From Algoriphagus sp. AK58 (GTDB lineage Bacteria; Bacteroidota; Bacteroidia; Cytophagales; Cyclobacteriaceae), in the NCBI RefSeq assembly GCF_014324365.1, contig NZ_QEIG01000014.1, positions 186,001 to 250,000 of the forward strand: 64,000 bases of DNA, given 5' to 3'. The translations under genes were made by a program, and so were the position numbers. Of the stretch, positions 43,914 to 53,321 are shown in pieces; positions within the stretch are counted from its first letter, which is position 1, and each line of letters begins with the position of its first letter. Below the pieces are notes generated by a model. The model made no database searches. It saw nothing but the letters and a program-made list of their open reading frames with translations, and was not told where the DNA came from.

Positions 43914-45122
43914 GTGGAAACCCAACTTGGCCTGCGACAAAACTGGAGACAGTTCTCTCTATTAGTCTTGATTAATGCTTTTGTGGGGGGAATGATCGGA
44001 ATGGAGCGTTCTATTTTCCCGGACTTTGCCAGTGAAGTGTTCGGACTGGAATCGCATGCCGCCATGCTATCTTTTATCGTAGCATTTGGGCTGAGTAAGG
44101 CTGGTACCAATTACTTTTCGGGCCGTTTTGCCAATCGATATGGAAGGAGGAATCTACTGCTTTTTGGCTGGGCTCTGGTCTTGCCCGTACCGATTATGCT
44201 CAATTTCGCTGATTCTTGGGCATGGATAGTTCTTTCAAATGTTCTGTTGGGAATCAGCCAAGGGCTTACCTGGAGCAGTACGGTGGTGATGAAAATTGAC
44301 TTGGTTGGAGAAAAAAACCGAGGCTTAGCCATGGGGCTTAATGAGTTTGCAGGATACTTGGCCGTGGGATTGGCAGCGGTGCTTAGTGCCTATTTAGCGT
44401 CCAAATTTGGCATGAGACCAATACCGTTTTGGACGATGTTGGGGATAGGTTTGCTTGGGTTTATACTTTCATTTTTGGTAAGTGACACCCGGGCATTTGT
44501 TAAAGCCGAGGCAAATGGAAAAGATCTCCCAGAGCGCAAGGGTGTGTTTTGGAATACGACATTCAAGGACAAAATGCTCAGCTCAGTCACTCAGGCAGGC
44601 TTGGTCAACAATCTGAATGACGGAATGATTTGGGGGCTTTTGCCAGTGCTGTTGATTACCCGTGGTTTTGAACTCGGGGAAATTGGTAAGATAGCATCGA
44701 TTTATCCGATTTTATGGGGTTTCGGACAGTTGGCTACAGGAAAAATGGCAGATCATTTCTCTAAAAAGTGGATGTTGTTTTGGGGTATGTTTGTGCAGGG
44801 GGTAGCTATTTTGGGATTGGTTTGGGCTGATTCGATTTATGCCTACACCGTCCTCTCGGTAATTCTGGGATTGGGGACTGCGGTGGTTTATCCTACGTTC
44901 TTGACGGCTATTGCTGGAGGAAGCCACCCGATTCAACGAGCTGAAAGTTTAGGAACCTTTAGGTTTTGGAGAGATTTGGGTTATGCCATTGGAGCATTGG
45001 TGTCAGGCGTGATGGCAGACCAATTTGGAATCGATTCAGCAGTGATTTTGATTGGTATAGTGACTTTAATTTCATCCTTAATTATCGGAATCCGGATGCC
45101 CTCCTGGGAAAATAGGGATTAA
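43914..45122 (+). CDS. Major facilitator superfamily transporter
   Basis: A 402-residue, 12-helix inner-membrane carrier. The family motif between TM2 and TM3 appears as GRFANRYGRRNLLLFG, and the second half has the matching GKMADHFSKKWMLFWG. The start is not an ATG: GTG at 43914 gives METQLGLRQNWRQF, and an in-frame TTG ten codons upstream is possible. The substrate is unknown. It lies 246 bases after the Crp-like gene, in the same direction, separated by repeat DNA. Confidence 0.85.
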   Translation: METQLGLRQNWRQFSLLVLINAFVGGMIGMERSIFPDFASEVFGLESHAAMLSFIVAFGLSKAGTNYFSGRFANRYGRRNLLLFGWALVLPVPIMLNFADSWAWIVLSNVLLGISQGLTWSSTVVMKIDLVGEKNRGLAMGLNEFAGYLAVGLAAVLSAYLASKFGMRPIPFWTMLGIGLLGFILSFLVSDTRAFVKAEANGKDLPERKGVFWNTTFKDKMLSSVTQAGLVNNLNDGMIWGLLPVLLITRGFELGEIGKIASIYPILWGFGQLATGKMADHFSKKWMLFWGMFVQGVAILGLVWADSIYAYTVLSVILGLGTAVVYPTFLTAIAGGSHPIQRAESLGTFRFWRDLGYAIGALVSGVMADQFGIDSAVILIGIVTLISSLIIGIRMPSWENRD

Positions 45123-45128
45123 AAACAG

Positions 45129-45157
45129 CTTGCTTTTAACCAATTATCATTAATTTT
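45129..45157 (+). promoter_or_regulatory. Candidate Bacteroidota promoter for the small lipoprotein gene
   Basis: TTG (45129-45131), 18 bases, then TAATTTTA (45150-45157), one base from the TAnnTTTG consensus, 31 bases upstream of the ATG at 45189. Confidence 0.45.
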
Positions 45158-45188
45158 AATAGTTAATCCATTTCAACCTTATCAAATC

Positions 45189-45404
45189 ATGAGAAAATTC
45201 AGATTTACTATTGCCAGCCTAATGATTGTAGGATTTCTTTCTGCGACGCTTTTCACTTCTTGTGGAGGTAAAAAAGAAGAAGCTACTGAAGAGACTACAG
45301 AGCAAGCTGGAGACCATCCATCCTCAGGTTCGGAGCATCCATCTTCAGGCTCTGAGCATCCAGCAGCTGATAGTACTGCTACGGATAGCACTTCCGCACA
45401 ATAA
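45189..45404 (+). CDS. Small low-complexity lipoprotein with SSGSEHP repeats
   Basis: A 71-residue protein. It has a signal peptide with lipobox ATLFTSCGG (Cys about residue 24), then only about 45 residues rich in Glu, Thr and Ser. These include a twice-repeated HPSSGSE unit encoded by near-identical 21-base DNA repeats, so the repeat number could vary by slippage. Function unknown; probably a small envelope lipoprotein. It has its own promoter and terminator, so it is monocistronic. Confidence 0.75.
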   Translation: MRKFRFTIASLMIVGFLSATLFTSCGGKKEEATEETTEQAGDHPSSGSEHPSSGSEHPAADSTATDSTSAQ

Positions 45405-45414
45405 GGTAAAACTA

Positions 45415-45452
45415 AAAAAGAGTCCCGATCACTTCAGATCGGGACTCTTTTT
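45415..45452. terminator. Bidirectional terminator
   Basis: AAAAAGAGTCCCGATC (45415-45430) pairs perfectly with GATCGGGACTCTTTTT (45437-45452). It lies between the convergent small lipoprotein and transglutaminase genes. Confidence 0.9.
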
Positions 45453-45463
45453 ATGCTCATTTT

Positions 45464-46798
45464 TTAGGATTTCCTCTGAAAAGTAAAGGTAGTCGGAGCC
45501 TTCACTTCTTTTCCGTTGATCTCTAGGTAAGGATAGGCCAAGAAATTGATTGGTCCCTGCGACGGTCCCGGATTCAGTTCCAAATCCCGTCCTCTGGTAA
45601 ACTCAATTCGGTTGGCAGGATGTCTTCCGAAATAGTAAGTGGCCAAGGCCGTGTATTTATTAGCTTCACTAATGTCCACAGGCCACCATTTACCATCTGC
45701 ATAGAATTCAGCCCAGCAATGATATCCGTCAATGCCGCCTTCGTTTCGATCAGAAGGAATAGAGGCTCCAATGGCAAATCGGGCAGGAATACCCACTGAC
45801 CGTGCTAAAGAAATAAAGAAGGAGTGAAACTCAGAGCAGTTTCCTGTCTTGGAATCGCAGGCATAGTTGGAATCTCCGCGACCAAAATCCCCAAACTTCA
45901 TGTAGCGCATGTTGTCTATGATGTAATCGTACAAGGCTCTGGCCTGAACCAAGTGTGAATCATTGATTTTTGCTCCCAACGTTTCCTTAGCGATTTGTTC
46001 AAATCGACCTCCGACAGGCATCAGTTTGTTAGACCCAAGGTCAATTTTCGGATCTGGAGTTGGAGCTTCATACGGAGTTTTTTCACGACGCTGAACAGCA
46101 TACGAAATCTCAATGGTTTTTCCGCTGTCCTTGGGATTTAGCTCCAGATATAGGACCTTGTTTCGGTTCACTTGATCCAAAAGTTGACTGGATTTACCGG
46201 GAACCTTCATGTCCAGCACCTGAACCTCCTGAAAGTCATCTGACAGCGCGATAGGTATCCAGATCTCGGCTTTTTCCTTCAGTTCAGGAATATTGACTGT
46301 ATAGTAAAATTCAAAATTGTCTTTTCCTTCTATCACTCCCAGAAGGTTGTTGTCAGATTGTTCAAGTGGCATGCGATACCAGGTTTTGTCTTCTTTTTGT
46401 TTCCAACTGTAAAATGGCTTTCCATTCAGCTTGTGTACGGTGGTCTGGGTAACAGTCATTTGACCAGGTTTGCCTTCCATGAAAAAATCCACATCATAGA
46501 CATCGCCCTTTTCATCAACCAAATCCACACAGGCAAAGTGGCTGTCCGGACCAAGATTGGATAGATATTCAGTATGTACCCGAACCAGCTTCATTTTAAG
46601 ATCGTGATTTTCGTCTTTTACTGGGAAGAAACCACCATTTTCTGCAGTTTTTTGGTCAATAAAGGACTTGATTCCTGCCTCAATCTCGGCAATTTCAATT
46701 CTGGGAGCTAGGGGTACAGTCTTTACTTCGGCTTGCTCCTGAGGGGCAGAACACGAGAAAATAAAAGCCAGAAGTCCAGGATAAAGGATTTTTTTCAT
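45464..46798 (-). CDS. Transglutaminase-like lipoprotein
   Basis: A 444-residue protein with lipobox FIFSCSA (Cys about residue 16). Residues about 30-270 form a beta-rich region. The C-terminal domain is a papain-like transglutaminase fold with catalytic C321 (GNCSEFHSFF), H360 (GYHCWAEF) and D375 (WPVDISEA). Such proteins may act as peptidases or cross-linkers in the envelope. It is the last gene of a minus-strand run after matB-madL-madM, 21 bases after madM, but its link to malonate use is unclear. Confidence 0.86.
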   Translation of the reverse strand: MKKILYPGLLAFIFSCSAPQEQAEVKTVPLAPRIEIAEIEAGIKSFIDQKTAENGGFFPVKDENHDLKMKLVRVHTEYLSNLGPDSHFACVDLVDEKGDVYDVDFFMEGKPGQMTVTQTTVHKLNGKPFYSWKQKEDKTWYRMPLEQSDNNLLGVIEGKDNFEFYYTVNIPELKEKAEIWIPIALSDDFQEVQVLDMKVPGKSSQLLDQVNRNKVLYLELNPKDSGKTIEISYAVQRREKTPYEAPTPDPKIDLGSNKLMPVGGRFEQIAKETLGAKINDSHLVQARALYDYIIDNMRYMKFGDFGRGDSNYACDSKTGNCSEFHSFFISLARSVGIPARFAIGASIPSDRNEGGIDGYHCWAEFYADGKWWPVDISEANKYTALATYYFGRHPANRIEFTRGRDLELNPGPSQGPINFLAYPYLEINGKEVKAPTTFTFQRKS

Positions 46799-46819
46799 CG
46801 TTAGGTGTGGTTTGGCTGT

Positions 46820-47581
46820 TTAGCCTAAAAGCCAGTTTAATACCAAATAAAACAGAGAAGGACAAACCAAACAACCCAAGCCTGTGTAAAAGGTTGCAGT
46901 GACAGCCCCATAAGGTACCAATTTGGGATCGGTGGCGGCAAGTCCTGCTGCTACCCCACTGGATGTTCCCATGATTCCTCCGAAAGCCATAGCAGCGCCA
47001 GGAGAGTCTAAACCGATCTTTTTGGCTAAAATGGGGGTGAAGATGGTCACCGCTATGGTCTTGACCACTCCTGTCCCTATACTCAATGCAATTACTTCCG
47101 AACTTGCCCCAATGGCTCCACCGGTCACAGGCCCTACAATGTACGTGCAAGCTCCTGCGCCGATCGTACACAGACTCACGGCATCACGGTACCCCATCAC
47201 CCAAGCTAAAACCACCCCTCCGAGGAAAAACACACCGATTCCTAAGATTAAGGAAGTTAACCCAAGTAGGCCACTTTTGCGGATCAGAAAAAAGCTTGCC
47301 CCAATCGCTGTGGATACAATCGCAAAGTCCCTGAACATGGACCCTCCCAAAATTGAAAGTCCATGAAACAGTGGAAGATCTGCCAGTCCGTTTTCTCCAT
47401 CGGCCAGGACTCCACCCAGGTATCCAAATACCAAGGCAAGAAAAATCGCGATCGCTGACCCGGGAATTTTGGAAGCCAAAATCTTTTTGGAAAAGACGTC
47501 TGTTAACCAAGTCAAAAGGCCTACTAAAAGAAAGGCAACAATCAATCCGTTTTTATCGATCAGCTTGAGAAGCGCTTCCAT
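46820..47581 (-). CDS. madM: Malonate transporter subunit MadM
   Basis: A 253-residue inner-membrane protein with about nine hydrophobic helices, the same size as known MadM. Characteristic blocks: NGLIVAFLLVGLLTWLTDVFS, LSILGGSMFRDFAIVSTAIGAS, IGAGACTYIVGPVTGGAIGAS and GPVTGG-type loops. With MadL it forms a sodium-dependent malonate carrier. It follows madL with one base between stop and start, so translation is coupled. A superficial resemblance to LrgB-type proteins exists, but the adjacent madL and the malonyl-CoA synthetase decide the call. Confidence 0.88.
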   Translation of the reverse strand: MEALLKLIDKNGLIVAFLLVGLLTWLTDVFSKKILASKIPGSAIAIFLALVFGYLGGVLADGENGLADLPLFHGLSILGGSMFRDFAIVSTAIGASFFLIRKSGLLGLTSLILGIGVFFLGGVVLAWVMGYRDAVSLCTIGAGACTYIVGPVTGGAIGASSEVIALSIGTGVVKTIAVTIFTPILAKKIGLDSPGAAMAFGGIMGTSSGVAAGLAATDPKLVPYGAVTATFYTGLGCLVCPSLFYLVLNWLLG

Positions 47582-47582
47582 A

Positions 47583-47939
47583 TTAGCTGGGCTTTACGGA
47601 TTTGACCAATATCTTAAACACCCAAAAAGCAAAAAATACAGGGATCGTTCCGGCCAAAACGGCTAAGATTCCTGAGGAAAGGGCAGATTTCACATTTAGG
47701 CTTGCTGCCATAGCAATGACCACGGGGATATAGAGTTTGTTCCAAAACTCGATTCCAAATTCCAGGTCTGTACTCCACCAGCCTTTTTTGGAAAATCCTT
47801 CTTTCAGTAAAATCAAAAAAATCATCGCAAATCCAACGCCCCCGACATTGGCCTCGATGCCAAGCCAAGCACCCAAAAGGTCGCCGGTCCACATGCCAAG
47901 GAGAAAGGAAAAGGAGAGCAAAGCAAGGCCCTTGATCAT
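47583..47939 (-). CDS. madL: Malonate transporter subunit MadL
   Basis: A 118-residue membrane protein with about four helices. The start ALLSFSFLLGMWTGDLLGAWLGIEANVGGVGFAM matches the conserved MadL N-terminus (GDLLG and ANVGGVG). It is the small partner of MadM. It lies 33 bases after the malonyl-CoA synthetase gene and one base before madM. Confidence 0.9.
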   Translation of the reverse strand: MIKGLALLSFSFLLGMWTGDLLGAWLGIEANVGGVGFAMIFLILLKEGFSKKGWWSTDLEFGIEFWNKLYIPVVIAMAASLNVKSALSSGILAVLAGTIPVFFAFWVFKILVKSVKPS

Positions 47940-47972
47940 GGTTTAGAGGGGATTTTCAAAATTGACCGGGAG

Positions 47973-49454
47973 TTAAGCAAAGAGTTTTTTGAGATCATTT
48001 TTCACCACTTTTCCCATGGCATTGCGGGGAAGCTCCTCAAGGATAAGGTATTTTCTCGGGGTTTTATAAGCAGGCATTTGTTCTCGCATCCACTGATTGA
48101 GTGATTTGGTCTCGATTTCTCCCAATGGAATGATTGCAGCCACCACAAGCTCGCCCCATTCTTCATCAGGAACACCCACTACGCCGCAATCTTTGATCAG
48201 GGGGTGCTTTCGCAGGACTTCTTCGATCTCCAAAGCGGAAATTTTATACCCTCCGGATTTGATGATATCGACCGAATCTCTTCCCAAAATGCGATAGTAG
48301 CCGTCTTCGATAACGGCAATATCTCCTGTCTTGAACCAGCCGTCGGAGGTGAAAGATTTGACAGTGGCTTCTGGTTTACCCCAATACTCCTTAAAAACCG
48401 AAGGTCCTTTGATCTGTATTTCACCTGGCTGCCCTGTAGAAAGTTCCTGATTTTGCTCATCGACCAACCTTGCTAATACTCCAGAAAGCAGTTTTCCGAT
48501 ATATCCTGCCCTTCGTTCTCCATCATAGGGATTGCTGATGGCCATACCGATTTCGGTCATGCCATAGCGCTCGAGCAGGTAGTGTCCGGAGATCTTTTGC
48601 CAGGATTCCATTACCGAAACAGGCAATGCGGCCGAACCCGAAACCATCAATCGGAAACGTTTCATAGACTCGTGAAGCTCATTCCTTTCGGATTCTGAAC
48701 GTGATTCAAATTCAGAAATCAATTTGAAATAAATAGTAGGTACGGCCATGAAAACATTGATTTTCCCCTCAAGGAAAAGATCAAAAACCTGCTTGGCATC
48801 AAATGGGTGAAGAAAATGTACCGTAGCTCCAGCCCAAAGTGCGCAAGACATGACATTGATGATGCCGTGCACGTGATGCAAAGGAAGAAGACAAAGGGTG
48901 TAATCTTTATTCGACCATTCCCATGCCTGAATCAGCGTGCTGACTTGAGATTCTATGTTGGCATGAGTAGTGAGTACGCCTTTGGGAAGACTCGTCGTGC
49001 CTGAGGTGTAAAGAATCATCGCTCCACGATCATTTGTGATTTCGGGAAGACTGCCAGGGGAAACAGGTTTCTTAAGCTTTTCCAAAGTGAGCCAATGGAT
49101 TTTTTTTTCCATCGCGTAGTCCTTGAGAATTACTTCATACTCTGGGCCTGCGATTACTATTTCCGCTTGGGTATCTTCGATCACATAGCTGAGAGAAGGT
49201 AGGGGATAGGTGATGCACAGTGGAACGGCTATTCCTCCAGCTTTCCATATTCCCCACTGAACAGAGGTGTAATCGATTCCTGGAGATACCATAAAGGCAA
49301 CACGGGCTTGATTCAAGTCAGTTTTACCTTGCAAAAGGTAAAAGGCTACCCGATCACTTAAGGCTGAAAGATCTTGAAAGGTATAGGCTCCAGAGGAGTC
49401 GATAATGGCAATTTTGGAAGGGTTGAGTTGTGCTTGGGTGAATAGGCTGAGCAT
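47973..49454 (-). CDS. matB: Malonyl-CoA synthetase-like acyl-CoA ligase
   Basis: A 493-residue ANL-family ligase that activates a carboxylate with ATP and CoA. The P-loop is ILYTSGTTSLPKGV. The A5 motif, RYGMTEIGMAISNPYDGERR, is the form found in MatB/ACSF3 malonyl-CoA synthetases, with the conserved Arg residues suited to the second carboxylate. The A8 hinge is GRDSVDIIKSGGYKIS and the catalytic Lys is in NAMGKVVKND. The genomic pairing with MadLM strongly supports malonate as substrate. Malonyl-CoA could feed fatty-acid synthesis directly; no malonyl-CoA decarboxylase gene is in the operon. Confidence 0.88.
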   Translation of the reverse strand: MLSLFTQAQLNPSKIAIIDSSGAYTFQDLSALSDRVAFYLLQGKTDLNQARVAFMVSPGIDYTSVQWGIWKAGGIAVPLCITYPLPSLSYVIEDTQAEIVIAGPEYEVILKDYAMEKKIHWLTLEKLKKPVSPGSLPEITNDRGAMILYTSGTTSLPKGVLTTHANIESQVSTLIQAWEWSNKDYTLCLLPLHHVHGIINVMSCALWAGATVHFLHPFDAKQVFDLFLEGKINVFMAVPTIYFKLISEFESRSESERNELHESMKRFRLMVSGSAALPVSVMESWQKISGHYLLERYGMTEIGMAISNPYDGERRAGYIGKLLSGVLARLVDEQNQELSTGQPGEIQIKGPSVFKEYWGKPEATVKSFTSDGWFKTGDIAVIEDGYYRILGRDSVDIIKSGGYKISALEIEEVLRKHPLIKDCGVVGVPDEEWGELVVAAIIPLGEIETKSLNQWMREQMPAYKTPRKYLILEELPRNAMGKVVKNDLKKLFA

Positions 49455-49508
49455 GTAATCGAAATTTACAGAAAGATATAAATTCGAACTGTAATCAGAC
49501 TTTGCCCT

Positions 49509-49541
49509 AAAAGAAAAAGCCCGAAGGAATCAGGCTTTATT
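49509..49541 (-). terminator. Terminator downstream of the pseudogene
   Basis: On the minus strand AAAGCCTGA, a short loop and TCGGGCTTTTT form a hairpin with T run, ten bases after the stop codon of the broken gene. Confidence 0.6.
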
Positions 49542-49550
49542 ATGGTGAAA

Positions 49551-50012
49551 TCACTTTTTTACCGGCTTTTTCCAGGAAGCCTTTGTTCCTTCATTGATAT
49601 CAAAAAGCAAAAAAAGTTTTTGGGCTTTTTAAATGCATGTCGCGTTTCATAAACAAAGTCAATGCTGTAGTCATTATCAATGGAATGCTCTTCCCAATTG
49701 CCCTCATACCATCCATAATTAATTACTTTCAGATCATGGATTGCCAGCCGGAACGTCCACTGTGAAAGAACCGGTTTTGCTTTCCAGTGTCACCGGTGAA
49801 CCCCCGATTTCTTTGCAGTCAATTACCATAACAGTTTTGGTTTGAGGATCAAAACCCTCTTTTACAGCCGCAATTTTCACAAAAACGGTCAATTTGGTAA
49901 TTAGAGCGAAAAGGGGACTTGAAAGGATAATCAGACAGAGGTATAAAGGATGAGCTTTTTCACGAGGTTGGGAGGTTCTTGGTGCTTGATTAGGTTGAAG
50001 GGTATAGAGCAT
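49551..50012 (-). pseudogene. Broken gene for an exported beta-rich protein, two frameshifts
   Basis: A minus-strand gene readable only by changing frame twice. The first part has a hydrophobic segment (LYLCLIILSSPLFALI), then DPQTKTVMVIDCKEIGGSPV and SGSFTVDVPAGN-like SFTVDVPAGN, and hits a stop at 49734. Removing one C near 49744 continues it as HDLKVINYGWYEGNWEEHSI and DYSIDFVYETRHAFKKPKNF. A seven-base A run on the plus strand (49609-49615) then needs one extra base to continue as LLFDINEGTKASWKKPVKK and stop at 49551. Both changes restore natural-looking protein, so this is a decayed gene or two homopolymer-type sequencing errors. Family not recognised. Confidence 0.65.
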
Positions 50013-50127
50013 AAAAGTTGGGAGTTTGATATTAACCAAGAGGTCGGAAAGTGTACAGCAAAATCCGTATTTCTTGCTTTTTGATTAAAAAATTGAAAGA
50101 ATACCGTTTTAAAGACTTGGTAGATGA

Positions 50128-50154
50128 CAAAAAAAACCGGCGTTTGCCGGTTTT
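50128..50154 (-). terminator. Terminator after pgl
   Basis: AAAACCGGC (50133-50141) pairs with GCCGGTTTT (50146-50154) around GTTT. On the minus strand it is followed by a T run and lies 13 bases after the pgl stop codon. Confidence 0.85.
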
Positions 50155-50166
50155 GAGGATGAAGAG

Positions 50167-50856
50167 TTAAATTGACTTCGCAGCGTCTTGATCTGCAATT
50201 ATGAAAGCATTTTCGGGGTTCACTTTTCCAGCAGGGATGCCGGGATCCTGATTAAGAAGCTTCTTGAGCATATCTGCTTTTTCTTCTCCTGTCACTACCC
50301 AAAGGATTTCTTTCGCCCGGTTGAGGATCGGATAGGTCATAGTCATCCTCAATCTTCCTTGGTATGGCTGCTCAGTGACGGCGATATCTTTATCGGTCAC
50401 CTCACATACAGGATCACCTGGAATTAAGGAAGCGGTATGACCATCCGCACCCAAACCCAAATGAACCAAATCCAAGATGCCATCACCGGTTACCTCTCGG
50501 AGGGTCTGAGCATATTCATTGGCTTCTTCTTCAAGATTTTCAGCGATGACATGCATGGGGAAAATATTTACCCTGGTGAGAATTCCTGATCCCTCCAGAC
50601 AGTGAAATAGCTGGGTGAGATTTCTATCTGCGTGTCCGTCGGGTGCTTCTCTTTCGTCTACCTGAAAAATATTGACTTTCTCCCAACGAAGTTTTGCCTT
50701 GACCAAGATCTTCATCATTTCCCAAGGGGTTTTTCCACCGCTGATCGCCATGGAAAAGCTTCCTTTGGTAAGGATGGCTGTTCTTATTTTTTCCTCAATG
50801 TGTTTGGCAGCTTTTTCTGCTACTTCTTCTGGATTGGAATAAATTTCAGTGGTCAT
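50167..50856 (-). CDS. pgl: 6-phosphogluconolactonase
   Basis: Hydrolyses 6-phosphogluconolactone to 6-phosphogluconate in the oxidative pentose phosphate pathway. 229 residues, normal length. Motifs: FSMAISGGKTPWEMM near residue 35, VDEREAPDGHADRN near 67, and DLVHLGLGADGHTASLIPG near 130, which hold the phosphate-binding and catalytic residues. It follows zwf with three bases between stop and start, so the two are one operon. Confidence 0.95.
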   Translation of the reverse strand: MTTEIYSNPEEVAEKAAKHIEEKIRTAILTKGSFSMAISGGKTPWEMMKILVKAKLRWEKVNIFQVDEREAPDGHADRNLTQLFHCLEGSGILTRVNIFPMHVIAENLEEEANEYAQTLREVTGDGILDLVHLGLGADGHTASLIPGDPVCEVTDKDIAVTEQPYQGRLRMTMTYPILNRAKEILWVVTGEEKADMLKKLLNQDPGIPAGKVNPENAFIIADQDAAKSI

Positions 50857-50859
50857 AAT

Positions 50860-52239
50860 CTATTTTTTTAATACGGCAGGATTATTCCATCCGCCTGGAG
50901 GAAGTATTAATTCATTTACATTTTCGGGACCCCAAGTGCCAATTTCATATTCATATACTGGAAAGTCTGAAGCTAGGTAATCGTCTACAATTTTCCAGGC
51001 CTCTTCTACATAGTCCTGTCTTGCGAAGTGTGTAGGATCTCCTGCCATGGCATCAGTCAATACTCGCTCATAGGCATCCTTTTCATTCGGAAATGGAGTG
51101 GGGTTGCCTTGGACCTCCGACAAAACAGAGGACATATCTTCGCCTTGGGCCATGATTAACATGCCAAAGGCAATAGTCACATCAGGGCTGATTCGAAATC
51201 GGATATGATTGGGTTGGGTTGCGATAGAAGAATAAGCCGAAGGATGATGCTTGAATCTGACTAGAATCTCCGTGCAAGTGACGGGGAGATTTTTACCCGC
51301 CCGGATAAAAAAAGGAACCCCTTCCCATCTTGGAGAGTCAATATGCAGTCTCATGGCCGCAAAGGTCTCTGTTTTGGAATTGGGTGGTACCGCTTTCTCA
51401 TTCAAATAACCTTTGTATTGTCCTTTAACAACATCTTGACCACGGAGGGGAGTGATGGCCTTGAGCACTTTTACTTTCTCATCACGGATCGATTCACTGT
51501 CCAGGGCCTTTGGAGGCTCCATAGTCAGGTTGCAAAGGATTTGAAACAGGTGGTTTTGAATCACATCTCGGATCGCACCTGTGACATCGTAAAATGCGCC
51601 GCGGCTTTGAATTCCAAAATCCTCCGCCATGGTAATTTGGATCGATTCGATATGATCTTTGTTCCAAACTGGCTCCAGTAAAGAATTGACAAAGCGGAAA
51701 AACACCAGGTTGTTTACTGGTCTTTTTCCCAAATAATGGTCAATCCGATAAATGGCACTTTCTGAAAACTTGGAAAGAAGTACTTTATTTAATGCTCTTG
51801 CCGATTCAAAATCAGTTCCAAATGGCTTTTCTACGATCACTCGGGCACCTTTGGCACAGCCGGAAAGATCCAGTTGTTCGATGATTTTTGGAAATAGAAC
51901 AGGGGGGATAGCCAGGTAATGGGTGGGATTTTTGGCAGAACCCAAAGCTTGACGGATTCTCGAAAAAGTCTGTGGATCTGTGTAATCCCCTCCCACAAAT
52001 TCCAGAAGACTGCAAAACTTTTGAAAAGATTCCTCCTCAAATTTTCCGTGCTTCTGAATACTTTCTTTAGCTCTTGCTCTAAGTTTTTCCAGATCATAAT
52101 CACCTCTTGCCACACCAATGATGGGAGCATCGAGATTACCTCTTTTGACCATCATATGGAGAGCAGGAAATATTTTTTTAAAAGCCAGATCCCCGGTCGC
52201 ACCATAAAACACCAAAGCATCTGATTTTATTTGAGCCAT
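50860..52239 (-). CDS. zwf: Glucose-6-phosphate 1-dehydrogenase
   Basis: Oxidises glucose 6-phosphate to the lactone, making NADPH. 459 residues from the ATG at 52239 ([20 protein letters not shown]); a TTG 12 codons upstream is less likely. The NADP fold has [12 protein letters not shown], and the catalytic site is [14 protein letters not shown]. The C-terminal domain holds the [17 protein letters not shown] strand. It lies between the glucokinase-like gene and pgl, giving a glucose to 6-phosphogluconate operon. Confidence 0.96.
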   Translation of the reverse strand: MAQIKSDALVFYGATGDLAFKKIFPALHMMVKRGNLDAPIIGVARGDYDLEKLRARAKESIQKHGKFEEESFQKFCSLLEFVGGDYTDPQTFSRIRQALGSAKNPTHYLAIPPVLFPKIIEQLDLSGCAKGARVIVEKPFGTDFESARALNKVLLSKFSESAIYRIDHYLGKRPVNNLVFFRFVNSLLEPVWNKDHIESIQITMAEDFGIQSRGAFYDVTGAIRDVIQNHLFQILCNLTMEPPKALDSESIRDEKVKVLKAITPLRGQDVVKGQYKGYLNEKAVPPNSKTETFAAMRLHIDSPRWEGVPFFIRAGKNLPVTCTEILVRFKHHPSAYSSIATQPNHIRFRISPDVTIAFGMLIMAQGEDMSSVLSEVQGNPTPFPNEKDAYERVLTDAMAGDPTHFARQDYVEEAWKIVDDYLASDFPVYEYEIGTWGPENVNELILPPGGWNNPAVLKK

Positions 52240-52312
52240 AAAGCTGAGTTTATTTTTTTCAAATGGATGAAGCAAATCCCGGGAGGGATTTTTGGATGGA
52301 TTTTTGAACAGC

Positions 52313-52972
52313 TTAGAGCTTGTACGTCTTTTCCCAGAGTCTGAATCCGCCAGTGAATGCGTTTTTGTTGGAACCTAGGCGACAATCGGCAGGAATATCT
52401 TCCAAGAGCTTTGAATTTCCACCTCCCAGAACTATTTCATCAGGCTGAAAACAGTGTCTGAAGTGTTCGATAGTCTGATAGACATGCTCCATCCACTTCT
52501 TTTTCCCCAGTTTTTTCAATGCTGAATTTCCCACATGAGTTTCGAAAGTGCCCATTTTGAAGGGTAAATGACCACCCTCGAGAGGCAAAAGCAGATCTTC
52601 AAAAACCATGGCAGTACCCAAGCCGGTCCCAAAACCCATAAAAAGTAATTTGCCACCTTCATAACTTCCCAATGCCTGCATCACCGCATCATTGATGATT
52701 TTTACCTGGCATCCAAAGGCCTTTTCAAAATCGAAACCTTTCCATCCTTTTCCCATATTCACTGGATCGGCTGCAATTTTACCGTGCTTGACTACCCCGG
52801 GAAATCCTATGGATATGGCCTCGTATTTCCAATCTTTGGCGGCATCTTTGACTAGGGGGACCAACTCTTCAGGTCTGAATTCACTGCCTGATGGGATTTT
52901 GATTCGTTCAGGCTGACCTGTGCCTAATATTTTGATGTTGGAACCTCCAATGTCAATGACCAATACATTCAT
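52313..52972 (-). CDS. ROK-type glucokinase (polyphosphate-glucokinase-like)
   Basis: A 219-residue sugar kinase. The N-terminal phosphate-binding motif is [26 protein letters not shown] follows, and [13 protein letters not shown] is the second phosphate loop. The [10 protein letters not shown] motif lies near the end. It is shorter than most ROK kinases, closer to polyphosphate glucokinases. The position directly upstream of zwf and pgl argues for glucose as substrate and glucose 6-phosphate as product; phosphate donor (ATP or polyphosphate) is not decided by sequence. Confidence 0.83.
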   Translation of the reverse strand: MNVLVIDIGGSNIKILGTGQPERIKIPSGSEFRPEELVPLVKDAAKDWKYEAISIGFPGVVKHGKIAADPVNMGKGWKGFDFEKAFGCQVKIINDAVMQALGSYEGGKLLFMGFGTGLGTAMVFEDLLLPLEGGHLPFKMGTFETHVGNSALKKLGKKKWMEHVYQTIEHFRHCFQPDEIVLGGGNSKLLEDIPADCRLGSNKNAFTGGFRLWEKTYKL

Positions 52973-53265
52973 TCTTGCTTTTCGATTTGGGTATGGGCAG
53001 AGGCTTTTTTCTGTCCGTCGTTTCTATTATTCTAAATCGGAAGCTTAAAGATAGCATATACTTCTCCCATAAACAGAATAAAATTGTGATGGATGTTTAC
53101 TTTTTTGTACACATTTGATTGAAAATCAATAAAATATTATTCAAAAAATAATTGAAAAATTTTGTCAGACTATAAGTGATTTAATTTGAAATGTGTCTGT
53201 TGATAATCGATCTCTCCTGATTTCAGGAATGACGAGTAGATGATTTTTGAAAATGGATTCTTTGA
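52973..53265. other. AT-rich gene-free stretch
   Basis: About 290 bases upstream of the glucokinase gene with no supported coding frame, strongly AT-rich around 53090-53190. It probably holds the promoter of glk-zwf-pgl, but I see no clear TAnnTTTG element. Confidence 0.4.
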
Positions 53266-53296
53266 AACAAAAAAAGGTGGGATTTCCCCACCTTTC
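53266..53296 (-). terminator. Terminator after the Rossmann-fold gene
   Basis: AAAGGTGGG (53273-53281) and CCCACCTTT (53287-53295) form a hairpin that on the minus strand is followed by a T run, 26 bases past the stop codon at 53322. Confidence 0.8.
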
Positions 53297-53321
53297 GGGT
53301 GATTTTGAAAAAATGCTATGG

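Noticed and set aside
46820..47581. LrgB/CidB-type holin-like protein
   Set aside because: Adjacent madL and malonyl-CoA synthetase genes and the size match MadM better; no LrgA partner present.
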